A stretch of DNA of 64,000 bases from Chromobotia macracanthus (Eukaryota; Chordata; Actinopteri; Cypriniformes; Botiidae). Shown piece by piece: positions 49,610 through 63,789 of the stretch; positions within the stretch are counted from its first letter, which is position 1, and the number at the start of each line of letters is the position of its first letter. Made by a program: the position numbers and the translations under genes. Under the pieces are notes generated by a model. It was given only the letters and a program-made list of their open reading frames with translations, was not told the DNA's origin and did not search any database. The DNA lies in contig JAZGTH010000001.1 in assembly GCA_036877525.1 (NCBI GenBank), forward strand, positions 10,300,001-10,364,000. Reading direction: 5' to 3'.

Positions 49610-52600
49610 GTCCTGGAACCCCCCAGCTACTGTGTCCTATTCCATGCCATGAAACCCTTGTTTGTGCCCTTTACCTTTCATTTTTTTTAATTTGTATTGT
49701 AAACAAAGTCATATCTGTATGTATTTTTTCTTTTTATATAACTATAAACAATCCCTTGCTCATGTTGCCTTAATATATTGTAGAGTAGGAGTCTGTTATC
49801 CAGAGATATTAAATTTGAATTTTGATCAGCTCTGTGTGTAGCCATTATTACGTAATATCCCTAAAACAAAAAACCCTGTGACAGATGCTGAGAGGTAAGG
49901 ATGCAGGCAAGACCCCCCACCCCCCCTTTTCATGCTAACAATAACAAATCACAAAGAGAAAATGCAATAACATTACATACCTGTTGACCTAATTGTTTAA
50001 CCAGAGTGCCATCACAGTCTATTTTTATGAGGTTACTAACATTGTTATAACTGGAGGAGTGAAACAGAAAGAAATTTCTCCTCATTACTGGATATTTCCT
50101 TTGTCCCACTTGGCTGATAGCCATTATGACTGATCAGAATTTAATGACAGGACATGGAGGGAATTTCATCACCAGCCAAAAACCTCTTTGATTTACACAG
50201 CACTAAAAATAGTTGGATAAGGAGAGTTTAAGAAAAGACCTATTTCCTTTCCAACGCATACTAACACAGAGCTCCGTGCGATCCATCAAGACAAGCATTA
50301 GTTTTGAATTTTATAGTGCAGTCATTTAAGAGGAAGCTAGTTAAATATATATAAAAACATCAATAAAGGGAGCGGGCTTATGATTCATTTACGAAAGTAT
50401 TCATTTGCGGAGTCAAACTTCTCGTGCAAAATGTAGAAGAGATCTTACGCGTGATTGGGTGAAGGGGCTTGTGTAAGATTTTGCTAACTTTAAAATATGT
50501 CTCCCAATATTTTTAAATATGCATTAAAAATGTATTCATATCTTATTCTTAGTCAGCTAGTTCTGTCCTCACAGAAGATATTGAATATGAAGCAGGAAGC
50601 AGTTTCCTTTTCATGCAAATATTCCGCCCAATTTGTTTAAAACCTCATTGTACTGTATATGCCAGATTAGCAATTTAATAATAAAAAAGATAATTATTTT
50701 TTTAAATTACATTTTTTCCTCTCCCAGAATTCTGTTCCTCAGATCTAAGGTAAGATCACTCAGACCTAATGAAATACAGGCACCAGCTGGAGACATTAGT
50801 GGTATGTAGATCAAACATAGTGCTCTCATTTCAACATGTAGTGATGTATATGTATATAAATTGTTTATAGACTGGCCAGATCCATAACCACCATAGACAT
50901 TAAAGAGAACACGCCAAATTTTAAATTAGTGTTTGACTGAAATGCATTTTTTAATTTCTTTGAATTCTTTATTACATCTGGTCCTCCAATCCTGAACCTG
51001 TGGTTACAGTTTTAGTAAGAACTATGCTTATTTCGATATGTAAAGCCAGTTAAACCACCATACCTGCATGTATGCATATGATTACTGCAGTGCAGAAATG
51101 CCATATTTAATGTGAAAGAGAGAAATATGCCTGGTTTTGCACGGGAGGCATGTGATTGTGTTTGGCTGTAGCCAGTAGAGGGCAGTAGTGAGCTGAGGAG
51201 TCTGTTGCTGATGGGTCCTGCTGATCTAAAAACTGAACTCAAGAGGGATGAGACCTATGTGAGTTCCTATAAGTGCTGGAGAATTGCATAACAACGCACT
51301 TTCCCAAGGTTCTGTATAGACACTGTTTACATTTACTATATTTGCACTAGCTATTCTGACGGAGATTGATGGTTTGAAACATTTAACCTAAATATGTATT
51401 TGTTTTTAGTGACTAAAATTTGGTGTACACAGAGCAGACACCAATGACAAGGGTCATTTCCAAGATGAGCGAATCTGTAAATCAAATAAATGTTTACTTA
51501 ACATTAAAACCATGTACAGTTGATACCAAATCTTACCAACTCTTGTAAATCAGATAGCAACCAGTGCAAAAACAGTTTTGTTTCAAATCAAAAAACATTT
51601 ACCCATCACAAACCACTCTTTGTTTAGGCTCTGACACAAGGATAAGTTATGTCTCATATTGAATTGATTCTAATTACAGTATGATGATTGTGACCCTATT
51701 GCTTTACTTAAAAGGGCAAAAGAAAGAAAACATTTTGTGTTACGCTTGTACGAGTCATGATTGATTACAAGCACTCTTCAAGTTTTAGATCTCGGTCACA
51801 TGAAACTTCTGAATTGCCATTTACAAGATTTGGTTTATCAATGCAGTGTGTTCATAGACATTTGTTATGATCTCTGCAAAATTAAAAGGTCCTCTTTTTC
51901 TAAGAAAAATATTTCATTTTCCTAACACAAACAACCAAGAAGTCTTCTTCATGGGACAGAATTAATTCGATTATTTCAAGCACACATTCTGCCCCCAGCA
52001 AAGCTGCACTTGTGATTCAATCACACAATGGTGATTTGTTGCAACTCAATGGTTGGATTGTGATGAAGTTCAGCATGTTTTTAAGATAAGGTCGCCAGAA
52101 ATTGTTTTAATTTGTCACACTCAAGAACCATTGCGTATATGTTGCTTGTGGTTTGACACCAAAGGAATGTCACAATTCTGATCACATGGAGAAGCGTGAA
52201 AATTATCAGTGTGGAGAATGGCAACAACAGTAAAGCAGTGTTATTACATTTATGGCAGTGGACATAGAATCAGCCATTTGTTGTTTTAAGACATGTTGAG
52301 AGTAGAAAAATTGTGTATCAAGACCACATAGGATCATGACATTGATTGTTTCTCATTATGTGGAATTAGGACTGAACTGATGGCTTTGATGCTTTGCCTG
52401 TAGTGTTGGGGTCATTGCTTATATTCACAGGTACCTGGACAATCTTTATGCCTCCCTCTCCTCCAGGCCCAAAGAGTGGAATATACCATAGAAAACAGTA
52501 GTGCCTTCTGTCTGATCACAGGGTCCAGATACTAGGTCACTTCAAAACCTAATAGTGTTTCATGGCTCATGTAACTACAGTTGGGTTCAACTGTCTAAAT

Positions 52601-53700
52601 CCACATTGAAAATCTGACATTTATAATTTGTTTTAAACCCTGAAATAGGTCTTTATAGCTTACCAGTTATAGGTTATCAGTTTAAAATAGCAAATTAGTA
52701 GCTTGTAATGTTCACCATGTTAAATCCTTCGTACGGAAGGTCAGACTTCCCTACTTCCATTGAAGCACACAAGATGCTCTTTGGAACATTCCTAAATCAT
52801 GCCAAGATAACATGGATCATCCGGTTTTACATAAACTGTTGGAATTCATGACATCATGCGTTCATTTAAACAAGATGCACACACCAAATACTAAAACATT
52901 TGTTAATATTTCAACTTTTCACTGTTATGTTGTAAGTATCATTTGCAATGATAACAAGAGTGTTTAAGAAAAAACTATGTATAAAATTATCACCATGAAT
53001 TATTCGAATGGCCTTAGGTTATGGTATTCAGAATTATATGGGTAATGTATATATGTGTAGCATATGATCCATGTTTGAAACGTGCCTGATGAGGACAGAT
53101 GGAAATGAAGCCGCAAAGAGGCCACAAATGTTAAAGGCTCTTGGCAAAATGTGAATTTGTCAAATATTTTTCATTTACTTGTTTATGAAAGACCTCTTTC
53201 TGTGGTGAAATTGAAAACTTGTGAATTAGATTGCTGTGTCAAAATCTAATTACTTGTTGTCTCCAGGAAAGGATTGTGATTGCTCATGGAAAATAAACAT
53301 TTTCCCAGAAATACAACTAAATATGGAATGTTTCAGTAAGCAGACTTCAGTAATCAAAATTAGAAGCGCATCAGAGTATGTCCTGATCAAATGCTTTTGT
53401 TGTCCTGTGTAGTTTCTTCTTTCTTTCTTACTCAGATTGTTAGTAAGTCAAAGTTTGAAGTTCCTTAATGGTTGTTTGAACTTGATCATTTAAAATTCGT
53501 GTTATTACAAGTTATTATGGTTGTGGATATTATTACTTTGAAAGGCCACGACTCTCTAGCGTAACGTTATTACGCTTTTAAATGATATATAAGACGAAAT
53601 ATAACCGCAGTAAATAAACATATTGTTTACGTATGCCGTGTAAGATGTCTCTAAACAGTTTCCGAACAATTTAAAGAGTAAGCTCTTTTGAGACACCATT
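49610..53700. other. Intergenic, no gene recognised
   Basis: Here the remaining itgb3bp exons would be expected on the plus strand, but none is recognised. The sequence is AT-rich with a poly-C tract near 49912-49926. Open frames are short and overlap on both strands. Confidence 0.55.
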
Positions 53701-53739
53701 AGATGTTGGCACAGATCACTAATACTCTGGATCTCAGAG

Positions 53740-54360
53740 AAACATGTCATTGCCATTAGAGTTCTCAGCCGCTCGCACAAACACATTCGCCGCGTCACTT
53801 GAGCTGCACAGGAGCCGGTGCGGATGACACATGATGGTGAGGATGTGACACCGTGCAGAAGCCAAGCTGAGCACAGGCAGTGTGATACCGCCAAGACAGC
53901 TGAGAAAATCCGCAAGGATATTTTAACTTTGACAGGCAACCGCTGAATTCGTGCCGCTAACGGAAGCGATCACCTAATCGTACTTGAAATATTCTTTAGT
54001 GTGGTCCGTTCCTGCTACAAAGCTACAGACCGGCAGATCGTTACTTTAACACAGCAACTTTTGTGTACATGTGTACGGAAAAGCTGTTTAAGGGCGACAA
54101 AAGTTTTTTTTCCCAAGCTTTTAAGAGAATCCTCTCTTAAACAATCAGACCGGCCGTAAATTTGGCCGCTTATTCAGGCATTACCGAGTCCACAGCATGT
54201 TGCTGATGAGCGCGAAATGAAAACGAGAGAGCGCAATAATTCTGAGGCAAGTTTGTCGCCTCGTCCAAGAGTATTGATTATTTCTGTGTGGCGAGAGATT
54301 TGGAAAATTCAATTAAAGGAGCTGAGCAAAGGATTCATAAATCGGGCCCTGTCTCCACCT
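53740..54360. promoter_or_regulatory. Candidate conserved cis-regulatory block or CpG-rich promoter
   Basis: About 600 bases contrast sharply with the AT-rich flanks: many CpGs (ttcgccgcgtcac, gaccggccgtaaatttggcc, tcgtccaagag), no repeat signature, and a right-hand part with homeodomain-like and forkhead-like AT words (tattgattattt, ttcaattaaagg, attcataaatcg) embedded in unique sequence. No coding exon is recognised, though the left part is open for 127 codons on the minus strand. FOXD3 lies beyond ALG6 in vertebrates, so a developmental enhancer or a non-coding RNA promoter is plausible. Inference from composition only. Confidence 0.4.
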
Positions 54361-57300
54361 TTTCTACGCCCATACAGTGACATTGTTATGTTCTAAATCA
54401 ATGTTGCACTTCACAATATATTTTCTTTGGAGCATGAAAATAAATAACATTTAAACAGTTCTGCTTACCGCTGAAACAAATTTTATCTTCACCCTCCGTC
54501 TTTGTGAGGTGGCCTCCCGTGCACATCAGCAGATGTAGGGACAGATTTTATGGCAAGTTTTCCATAAGAAATACCTATATAATATGAATTTTGCGATGAT
54601 AAAATGAGAAGGAAGGGAACGGATCAGCAGTATAAAAATTGATCAGGCACCAGATGGGGGTCGAGGCATGGGAGATTTGTAAGACAGCCTTAATAGACTG
54701 TATTAAATATTCCTTAAAATGTAATAAAACAAATAGGTTTTTGGTTCTTGGCTGGGACGGGGGTCAGAGACCCTGCTAATACCACATCAATCCTGGACGG
54801 TTGAAGGATAAATGGGGTCTGTTTGGGGTACATTTTAGTATTTTTGATGGAAAACACCAAGACAATTAAAGGCCTGCTGTATATTATAAGGTTTTGGGAT
54901 GGGGAGGGTAGAAGTGAGCAATGCTCAGTCTTCACATTAGTGTGTTTTGGTCTCTGAATGCACGCTATGCCCACACATGTCCTGCAGGAGAATGAAATGT
55001 GAGGTAACGTTATTGTAGCTGCGTTCAGTCAGAGGCATTTTAGATCATTTGCATTTAGATCATCTAGCAGAGGCAGCTGCAGCAGTCTGCAAAATCTATG
55101 ACTGATGGTGTGATTTATACTGTAAGAATCTCAGAAGTTAGTCTACACATGTACATGTCTCATTCAGGCATTCTTGAAGTAATCTAGTCTCTAGCTTTAA
55201 ACATACTCTGCTAATTTGTGTGTTAATCTATTTAGTTTCACAGGTTTAAAACAGACCAGCATCTTATATGAATTTCAGAAGGCAATCTTAAGGTAATCTT
55301 CCATTTTTTCCTACCCTGACAATGGGTCCCCTCACTCTAAACCTCACTCTAAATGTTTGTTACATTACGTGAAGACACCTCTACAATAATTTATGGTGTT
55401 TGCTTGAACCAGATTGTTACAGAAACGGGTCTCTTTTTGCTTGGCCTGGTAAAAGAAACAGCTATCAATGACCCAAAACACTCTAGCATCATGGTAGTGA
55501 GTTTTGTGTAGGCAAGCACCACTCTCCAAGAAGATAGTCTAAAAGTTTTAGATTTCATGTCATCATACCAAAATTATTCATAATCTGACGGCTATTATTT
55601 TGTACCAAAATTCTAGATTTAAGACCCTACTTTATCATTTTTTTGTCAAAAACATCCCAATAATCTGATGTAACTGTTAAATTGGATAAGTGTAAGCATT
55701 TTAATGTACTTAAAATACTTTTTATTGACACATTTTTTACTCTTATAAACCATTTAACCTTGATCTTAAATGTGTTAATATTTAATTTGACTTAATCAAA
55801 TTATTTGTTTTAATAGGCATGGCATATTGAAATATGCCACAGATGTACAAAGACTTTCACATACATTATGCTTCTTGTTCGCATGTGTTTATGTAATTCT
55901 GTGCACAGTTGCAGTTGGAACAGCTCTCCTTTGGCAGTGCAGCAGCTCTCTGTCAGTGTATTTGATGTACACTGAACATTCTGTCAGTCTGGAAGCGGCG
56001 AGATGTCTGAGGAGGCTGTCAGTCTTTCCAGAGTAATCCAAATGAGACAGTGCTGCCGACACCTTGCCATCTCATCTCGGACACATTTACATTTACACTT
56101 GCTGAAAGGGTTTTTCCTCCTTTCACAGAGTCTGACAAAATGTTGATTCTATAATACACGGTATGCTGCGTCGCTGTGAAAATAGTGTTCTTATTGTTGG
56201 TATACTGTCCCATTAGGGCTGATGCAGAGAGAAATGTATGGATATACACAAACATGCCTAAACATACATATATGTATATATGTTCATATATACAGTACTG
56301 TGCAAAAGTCTTAGGTTGAGCATTAGATTCCAGTAGTGGTGATTAATCAATTGTATAATGACCATATATAATTATTTCTTAGTGTCTTTTTTAGAAAACA
56401 TCCAGAAAACGCATTAAATTTGTATGCAGTATTAAAATAAGCAGCGAAAATATATGAAATCTACAGGCTAAAGTGGCGAGTATTTAGAGTGACCTAGCCT
56501 TACACTTGATAAATGGAAGGAACCTAGCTGTCTTAAACCTAAGGACACCTTAAACCAAGGACAGTCCTAAAGGACAAACCCAAACCAAGCCATTTGTTCT
56601 ACCTTTTTTTAAAATGTATGTATTTCCTGTATTTTCTTTTTGTATATTACCATGGAAAAGACAGAAAAATAAATATAATTGGTCATTAAACAACTAAAAC
56701 AACAAAGTTGATGGTGATCAAAGATGTTTGCCTAGTACTGTATCTTTGAACATGTATGTTATATATGTATTATACATATGTATTAACACATACATATCCT
56801 ACAACTTAAAAGTCTAAGACATACAAACTTACACTGAAGTTCTGAAGTTAAGAGGATTGGTTATCAATGTTAAAATGGCTCTTTGTTTTGGCAGCCACTG
56901 AGGAATCTTCTCTGCTTCTCTGCAGCTGCTGTCCACTCAAACATTTTCCTATTTCTGCCCAAGGTGGATCACGTAGCTGTCACTTTATCACTTCTAGAGG
57001 CCATGTGAAGGACAAAAAGCTTAAGCTGACCTAACAAAACACACACTTGTCACATCCAACCCAGAGGACCACAGTTGGGAAGAACAAGAACTTAGAAGGT
57101 TGTTCTTAACAACTCAACATTCAGCTATTTGGTCTGTTAACCACAGGCTGTAAAGTCTGACTGTAAAGTTTACAGATTTCAAAGAGTTTGAACCAGGCAC
57201 AGCATGATCCAATAGCTTTTTTGTCTTGATGAATATGGTTATTTAATATTAGCTTAAAATGGCCTATGGTTTTTATCTTAATACCCATCTGCATTTGTGT

Positions 57301-58159
57301 TTGCTGTTTCTCATGTCAGACAGTTAAACCAAAATCTGTTCATTCTCTCATTCTGTGCTTATGTGTGTGGCTCTACAGCTACGACAGGCTGTAACACAGT
57401 AGCCCCTTTGTGACCTGATAACATTTATAGTTGTAATGGATTTTTTTAATGGCCGTCATTAACTCGCACAAAGAGGGGTGAAAAAGATTGCGTGTACTTT
57501 TTTGCTGGTATTTCAGCTTTACAGCATTATGTTCGGATATGTCTCCTTCCATCATTTTTGTTTTACAGCTCACCGAGTCGAAGCGTTTTAATGTGTAGCT
57601 TTAGTATCAGCCTCATGTCTTTAGTCACTGACAAGATGATTTCATTGTGTTTAATTAATCTTCAATTACTACTGAAACATCAAAAATTAGTAGTCGGTTT
57701 TATTTTTTTCCAAGTTTGTTTATTTGGCATGACCTTTTGCTCAGTGTGGGGTCATTAGAAAATGCAGGATTGGTAAAAAATTACCAATTTTCATTTTGGT
57801 AAAAAAACGATTCATTTGGTAATGATGTATCAAAAACGTTTATAAAAATAATGTCAGCATAAGTGGTCCCTTACTGCCTGGTCATTTACACAATACCAAT
57901 TTCCTGCTAACTCAATTTATCTCTCAATGCATACAAGAGAAAGCCCGGCAGAACTATATCTCCTTTCATTAGATTAAATAAACTCAACTCAGTTCTGCAA
58001 ACCTCATTAAGTGAAATTGAATTTTTTCAAACTATTCCCATCCTGTTCTCCTCTGACCAAAAGGATTCTTCTCTCAATTTGCCATCATCCCATCCTGTTT
58101 CATAGCACTGGTTGTGGTTCTTTCTTTGGCAACCAATGCCATGTTTCAGTTTGACAGTT
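54361..58159. other. Intergenic and alg6 3' UTR side
   Basis: No gene recognised. It contains the MITE at 56291-56742 and TA/CA-rich simple sequence around it. The alg6 3' UTR should occupy the right end; a minus-strand AATAAA lies at 57698-57703 and may be its polyadenylation signal. Confidence 0.5.
56291..56742. mobile_element. MITE with 'tacagtactgtgcaaa' inverted ends
   Basis: The left end tacagtactgtgcaaaag and the reverse complement of the right end tacagtactaggcaaac match over 16 bases with 2 differences. The element is about 450 bases and non-coding, and both ends carry TA, typical of Tc1/mariner-derived elements. It sits in TA/CA-rich simple DNA. Confidence 0.75.
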
Positions 58160-61100
58160 TCAGTTTGTTTTCTTTTGACTCTTTTTCCTTTGTGGCTCCG
58201 ACAACTGGATTAGGTTGAAATATATGGCAAAGCCCAGAAAGTGTAGAAAAGAGAGGACGGACACCAGCACTGGAAACAGGTCAGGCAACTTGGCTGGGGG
58301 CTCGAACCACACACTCGTAAAGCTCAAACCAGCCATGGCCACCAGTGAAAACCAGAACTGTACAAGACAAAGTGAACAACATTTAGGGTACATTTAGGGG
58401 TATTATGCATGCCAGGCCAGCAGTTGACACTGTTACTGCATAGACTGAACACAATACTCATGCACATGATGTCCCCATTTTCACAAATTCATGTTTTTGT
58501 AGACAATAATGGTATGGTTTTCAGAAACTTGCTCTTTGAAACACGTTTTCAAAAGTTTGTTTTCACGTCCACAAAACATCAAACACAAAAAGTTTTCCAT
58601 TTTTACTTTAAAATGGTGTTGTGTAAATAGCCCCTTATATTTTCCTGTAACAACAGAGGAAACATCCTGACTTCATAGACCTAATTACTGTTGAAAATTA
58701 GGATAACAACATGACACTTACTAATGTAACTAAGGCTTTCTTTCACACTGCGCATAAATCTGATTTGTTTTTCAAATCCAATCTTTGGGACTGAAGCAAC
58801 TAAATTCACTTGAATCGGAGAAAAAAAATTCCCACCCTGTTTCGGGACAGTGAGCTGACTTATGGAGGGAGGTATAAACATTAATGTCTGTTTAGAACAG
58901 ATGGAGTGAAGGATCAGTGGAAATGCTAGTGGAGCAACAGGACCCTCTATGAAACTCTACCTCAATCACAGGGCCCCCTTATTTATGTCTCTTGTGTAAA
59001 TAAATATATCTAGGCAAACCTGTGTTAATGACTCACGCTACATAAATAGCACATCTCCTTGTCTCGGACGTTCACACGAAGAGCTGCTGAAACACTCAGT
59101 CCTCAAAAGTGCTAAGAAGAGCGAGGAGTCAAACTAATCTTAAAGTTCTAGGTGATTTTTTTTAGATGAGGATAATACGCTAAGCTGACAAATTCATAAG
59201 CATCAATTTAATTTGTGTCAGTGCTGTACCAGGCTATGACTATCAAAGTTAACTTACTTTCCATTTAATGATCCGGCTAAGTTTGAGTTTAGGCAGACAG
59301 CACTGAGTGAGTCTGTGAAAGACACCCAGCCTGAGCTCTTCATCTGTGCTTCTCTCTAAAGCAGAGAGCAGATACAAGCTCAGAAAGAGGAACGCCAGTG
59401 AGGTCACAATATAGGGCAGCAGCAGACCATCCTTCAACAGCAGGGGGAGCATGCTGAAGAGAACACACAAAACAGGACAATGAGCGATACAAACCAAATT
59501 CTGATTTTATTACACCTGGAATACTCCGTTTTGATTGTACAGTTGTGGTGTTCAGATATTTTTGTAATAAGACCTGTAAACTGTATAACTGACCACTGTC
59601 CCTAGCAAACAATAGCTTTATGCCTCTCATGTAACTCTGCATTCTCTTTGACATATTAAAATTATTTCAAGTTAAAAAATAGACATGGCATGTTGATTTA
59701 TTTACTTGATAATTCATCAATTATCAAAAATAGACCTGTCCTCATAATTATAATAAATAATGCAATTATGAATTAAGAACCACAACAGTAAGTGTAAATA
59801 TGTATTACAAATAAACTTGAAATTAAACTGACAAAGCTTTTTAACCATTTGGTAAAACTATTTATGCACCAACCTTATCCTGTTAGTAAAAATGCTGCCA
59901 TTGTGTGTGTTGACAAAATAAAACAACCTTTGTGTTAGCAGAATAGGTCATGACGCAGAAAAACAATACGAGCTGTGCATTTTGATGGCACAACATTTTG
60001 CTGTAATTAGCGAAAAGCGGTGAAATTAATGGTGTGTGTTTGGGGCATAGAAAATTATATCAATGTAATGTCTCTGTGTGCTCTTGTGGATATTTTTCCT
60101 ACTGGTGGAACAATTACTCTGTCATAGAATATAATCCAGTTATCTTCCGTAACAAAGAGCTTCATGTCTCCAACAAAAAAACAAATATGCAGCCCTGAAA
60201 CTGTATTTGTGCAAGGGAGCGGTATGATTGCAGTGAATGGTGGGCTGTGTTTATACAAAAGGGTCTTAGTTTAATGGTATGTGGACTATGTCATGTAAGC
60301 CAGTGATATCCTTGCACTACACCATGCACACAACAATTAGCCTGGACAGCTGGGACTCCCCCACCAGCTACTACACTTCCTCTCACTATATATTTGTTGA
60401 TCTTGTTTCTATCTTTGCCATGAGGATTAACTTATTTATAGTACTGTTATGTTAATTAAGTAACAGATATTGCTTGGTGTCTTACCTGAAAGTTGATGTT
60501 AGGAGAAACCAAATGGCGATCAGAGGTATTTCACTGATAATAAGGCAAACAGGTCTATAAAAAAACATAGTTGACTTGAGACAATATCTGCAGATACATA
60601 ATGCCAATGTTGTTATTATATACTTGAGAGGGCAAGGACAAGGTATCAATAATATCCCTACAGTACCAACACTTCCTCCATCAGCCATACAGTATCATTT
60701 AGAAACATTCCAAAGATCATTGCCATTGTCACTGATTGATCATGTACAATACAATGCAACAATTAAAATTTGTTGCTTGCAGACATTTTGTGTCTATGAA
60801 CAAGTTCTTTGTTGTTGCTATATTACATACAGGAATAAACATACAGTATTCTAAAGATGAAAAACTACAGCACTATGCTAAACAATTAAACTTTCATTTA
60901 AGTGAAGTGTGTAGTTTCAGTGCCGAAAACGAATTGCAACCTTATTATTTCACAAATAATAATTAAAAAAATAAATAATAATATATTAACAAATAATATA
61001 TTAATGATTATTTCACAAACAAGCCACCCTACAGCCCTTTTCCATCCACCTTTGTTGTGAATCAGGTAGTCCCGCCCAACAAACTCACATCATTTGTTAA

Positions 61101-62456
61101 GCCAGAACTTAAATGTCAGGCCGCATCAACAGCGCAATGTTTCGTAACTGAACACTTAACCTTAAACATTATTCTAAACTATTACTGTTTCTTTAGCTTG
61201 TGTGTGTTTCCATTGTCACAATGCATATGTAAATTTATGTCACAATATGTACATTCATGACTGTGTTGTTGAGCAAAGTGCTCTTCAAGACACTTGGATC
61301 AAGTGGTATTAATTATATTCAGGTGCTTACAAGGCTGCTAGAAGGATGGACTTCTCATGGACTTGGAAGGAGAACAGGAAGAATGCCAGGGAGGAGTTTG
61401 CCTACAGTAAAAACAGACTGGGGCGTCAGTGGTCAAAAATACAAACTGTTGGACTGTTGTAGACAAGCACATAATCATGACGCCGCTTACCAAGGCAAGC
61501 CTGAATTGCCATAGAGTCGGTCTGAACAACAACTTAATTGATGAAGGCAGGACAAACAATAGAGTGAGAGCAAAACTGCAAGAAAAACAAACAATTTCAT
61601 TGGATACATCCAGGCATTAATCAAAGATTTACTATACACACAAACAGAGGGAAGAAATACGATCAAGAGCCGTCATTGCCAAATCCGTAATCTATCCCAT
61701 GGAACCAGATGACGCGGCTGCCTGATCTTTTTATACATCCTCACAGTAAACAAGAAAGATCCCAGCATGCAGGACATGCATGAAATACTGGCACAGGCCG
61801 GCGAGCACTCACAGAATGACTTTAACCCTCAATCATCACTCTCTTGGAGGAAAGATGGGTTGGAATGGTGAAACATAGGGTGGGTCTGAGGACCCTCTGT
61901 TAGAATTGAATAGCCCTATTGGGAAAAGTATAAGCTATCACTCATGTGAGCTAGATAAACAGGGCAGGGAAAGCATGTGCGCATGTCAAAATAAGCATTT
62001 TAACACCAGTCCTAAGGGAATTTGTTTTTTTGCTTTTAATTAAAAAAAATTCTGCTGGACAACAAAATAAGAACATTAAATACTAGCCCTTCACAAATAA
62101 ACAGAAAACAGAGTGCAAGAAATTACAAAGGGAATATTTAAAGAAATCATCTTATCCAGGGCCTTGCACCTGCAGATTAGCCTCTGCATATTATTAGTCA
62201 CGAAATCTCTCCGATATCATTAACTACCCATAATCCCTCTGTGCCCTTCATTATAATAAGATGTGTTTTGCAAACTTGGTAAGAGGGAATAGATTGAAAG
62301 AGATTGATGGGAGGAGATACATACAGAGACAAAAGTGAGGGTGGTGGGTAAATGGATGGTGAAGGATTACCTGAGGAACAGCTGAGTCTCTCTGGACAGC
62401 AGGGTCTTGATCTTTATCAGCACATTCAAGCTGCACCATGTGTTAGCCACTTTATC
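58160..62456 (-). CDS. alg6: ALG6 alpha-1,3-glucosyltransferase, 3' part (six exons)
   Basis: Adds the first glucose from dolichyl-phosphate-glucose to the Man9GlcNAc2-dolichol precursor in the ER membrane (GT-C fold, GT57 family). Exons (high to low): 62456-62371, 61575-61491, 61401-61331, 60554-60486, 59453-59258, 58357-58160. All are GT-AG and in phase, encoding 234 residues plus stop, about the C-terminal half. Diagnostic matches to human ALG6: DKVANTWCSLNVLIK, FFLFSFQVHEKSILL, SEIPLIAIWFLLTSTFSMLP, STDEELRL and PPAKLPDLFPVLV. Several hydrophobic membrane segments are visible, and the C-terminus is lysine-rich (KKSQKKTN), resembling an ER-retention type tail. No disrupting change was seen. 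Earlier exons, including the luminal catalytic loop, lie beyond base 64000. In vertebrates ALG6 lies next to ITGB3BP, fitting this order. Confidence 0.95.
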
Positions 62457-62589
62457 CTGTCAACAAACACATGCTGTCAAAGTCACTACACTAATGCTCT
62501 CCGGACAGAATGACACAATGAGAACGAATGATACACTGACTGCTATCAGTTTTCCGTTCTTCATAAACAGTTGTTTAAATTGGTGTAAA

Positions 62590-62900
62590 TTATGGGTGTC
62601 AAACTCATTTTAGGTCAAGGGCTGGATTCAGTTTCAGCTAAAAAGTGAATGTAGAAGTTACTTGCACGTAAGTGCAAGTGCCAAATGTAATTAATAAAAT
62701 AATTTTATTAATTAATAACTTAAACATGCAATACTTGCTATAGCTAAATATTTAATATTAATAATTTATCATGTTAATTTAATAAAGGGACCAAATGTTT
62801 TTAACATATTTTATTTTTTTAATAACTTTATTTTTCAAATTATCTGACAGACCAGAATTGGTTGTGTTCAGCTTGTGAGCCATGACATAAATCATTCACA
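62590..62900. repeat. Dispersed 'gggtgtcaaactcatttta' repeat, degenerate
   Basis: It begins gggtgtcaaactcatttta followed by ggtcaagggctggattcag, words of a widespread vertebrate/fish element; the AT-rich interior and weak right end make the boundaries uncertain. Confidence 0.35.
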
Positions 62901-63625
62901 AATACTGATATGGACATATTCACAAATACAATGTAGCCTATTACATTATTCATATGATAACAGAAATAGTGCAAGTGTTGTTTTTTTATTATTGTGAACA
63001 AAAAGTAAAATGTTATAGACTAACATTTTCTGAAATAACACTGAAAGATTCATGATCATGCTTACAAAATTAGCACTGACAAATAAGGCAAGTGTCTTTA
63101 AATGTCATGTGGCTTTTGAAGAGAAAGCACATAAGTGGCATTACTCAGAGTAATCATTTCCCAACTGAAAGTGCAATAAAAATTCCTGTGGGCATTCTTG
63201 GGGGGCATTTATACAAAGGGCAGAGGTGAAGTATTGCACTCTCATAAATTTTCCTGTCAAGGAACCTGGATGTCAAAAAAAGCTATGCACTTATTTGTAA
63301 ACTTATGGACATGAGGTTAAGTGTATGATGCTAATCTTATGACTTTCTTACTGCATGCCAGGCACATTAATATCGACAGCCAGCTTGCAAAGACTGCAGT
63401 TTAGCCACCTACAGAAGACTGAATTGCGCCTTTTAGGAAACCGATCCACCATGAGTGCCCCTTGACCTTTCTGCTGAGGTACTGCCTCGTGATTCCTCAA
63501 AGACTGGTGGCCTTTAGTAGTTGTGCAACAGTGAAATTAGTAAATGATATGAAAGCTTCAAGTCAGCTTCTGAGAAACTCTGCATTCTGCTCAGTCTTCG
63601 AAAACACAGCTGCTGTCATTCACAG

Positions 63626-63650
63626 CTGTGTGTGTGTGTGTGTGTGCGAG
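63626..63650. repeat. (TG)n microsatellite
   Basis: An uninterrupted run of about ten TG units. Confidence 0.9.
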
Positions 63651-63789
63651 TGAACACTACAGCTGAAGATGAGCTGTCCTACAGGACTCAGTTATTCTCG
63701 CCACCACCAAGGAGAACCACTCCAACTGGTGCACTTGGAAAATCTTCCCCAGTGTTCTCTGGTCTCTGACCCAGATGTCCCAAGATGGC

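Noticed and set aside
53556..53939. 127-codon minus-strand frame starting with a signal-like peptide
   Set aside because: It overlaps the CpG-rich block, which lengthens chance frames; the hydrophobic start is short and the remainder resembles no family. Kept only as a candidate regulatory region.
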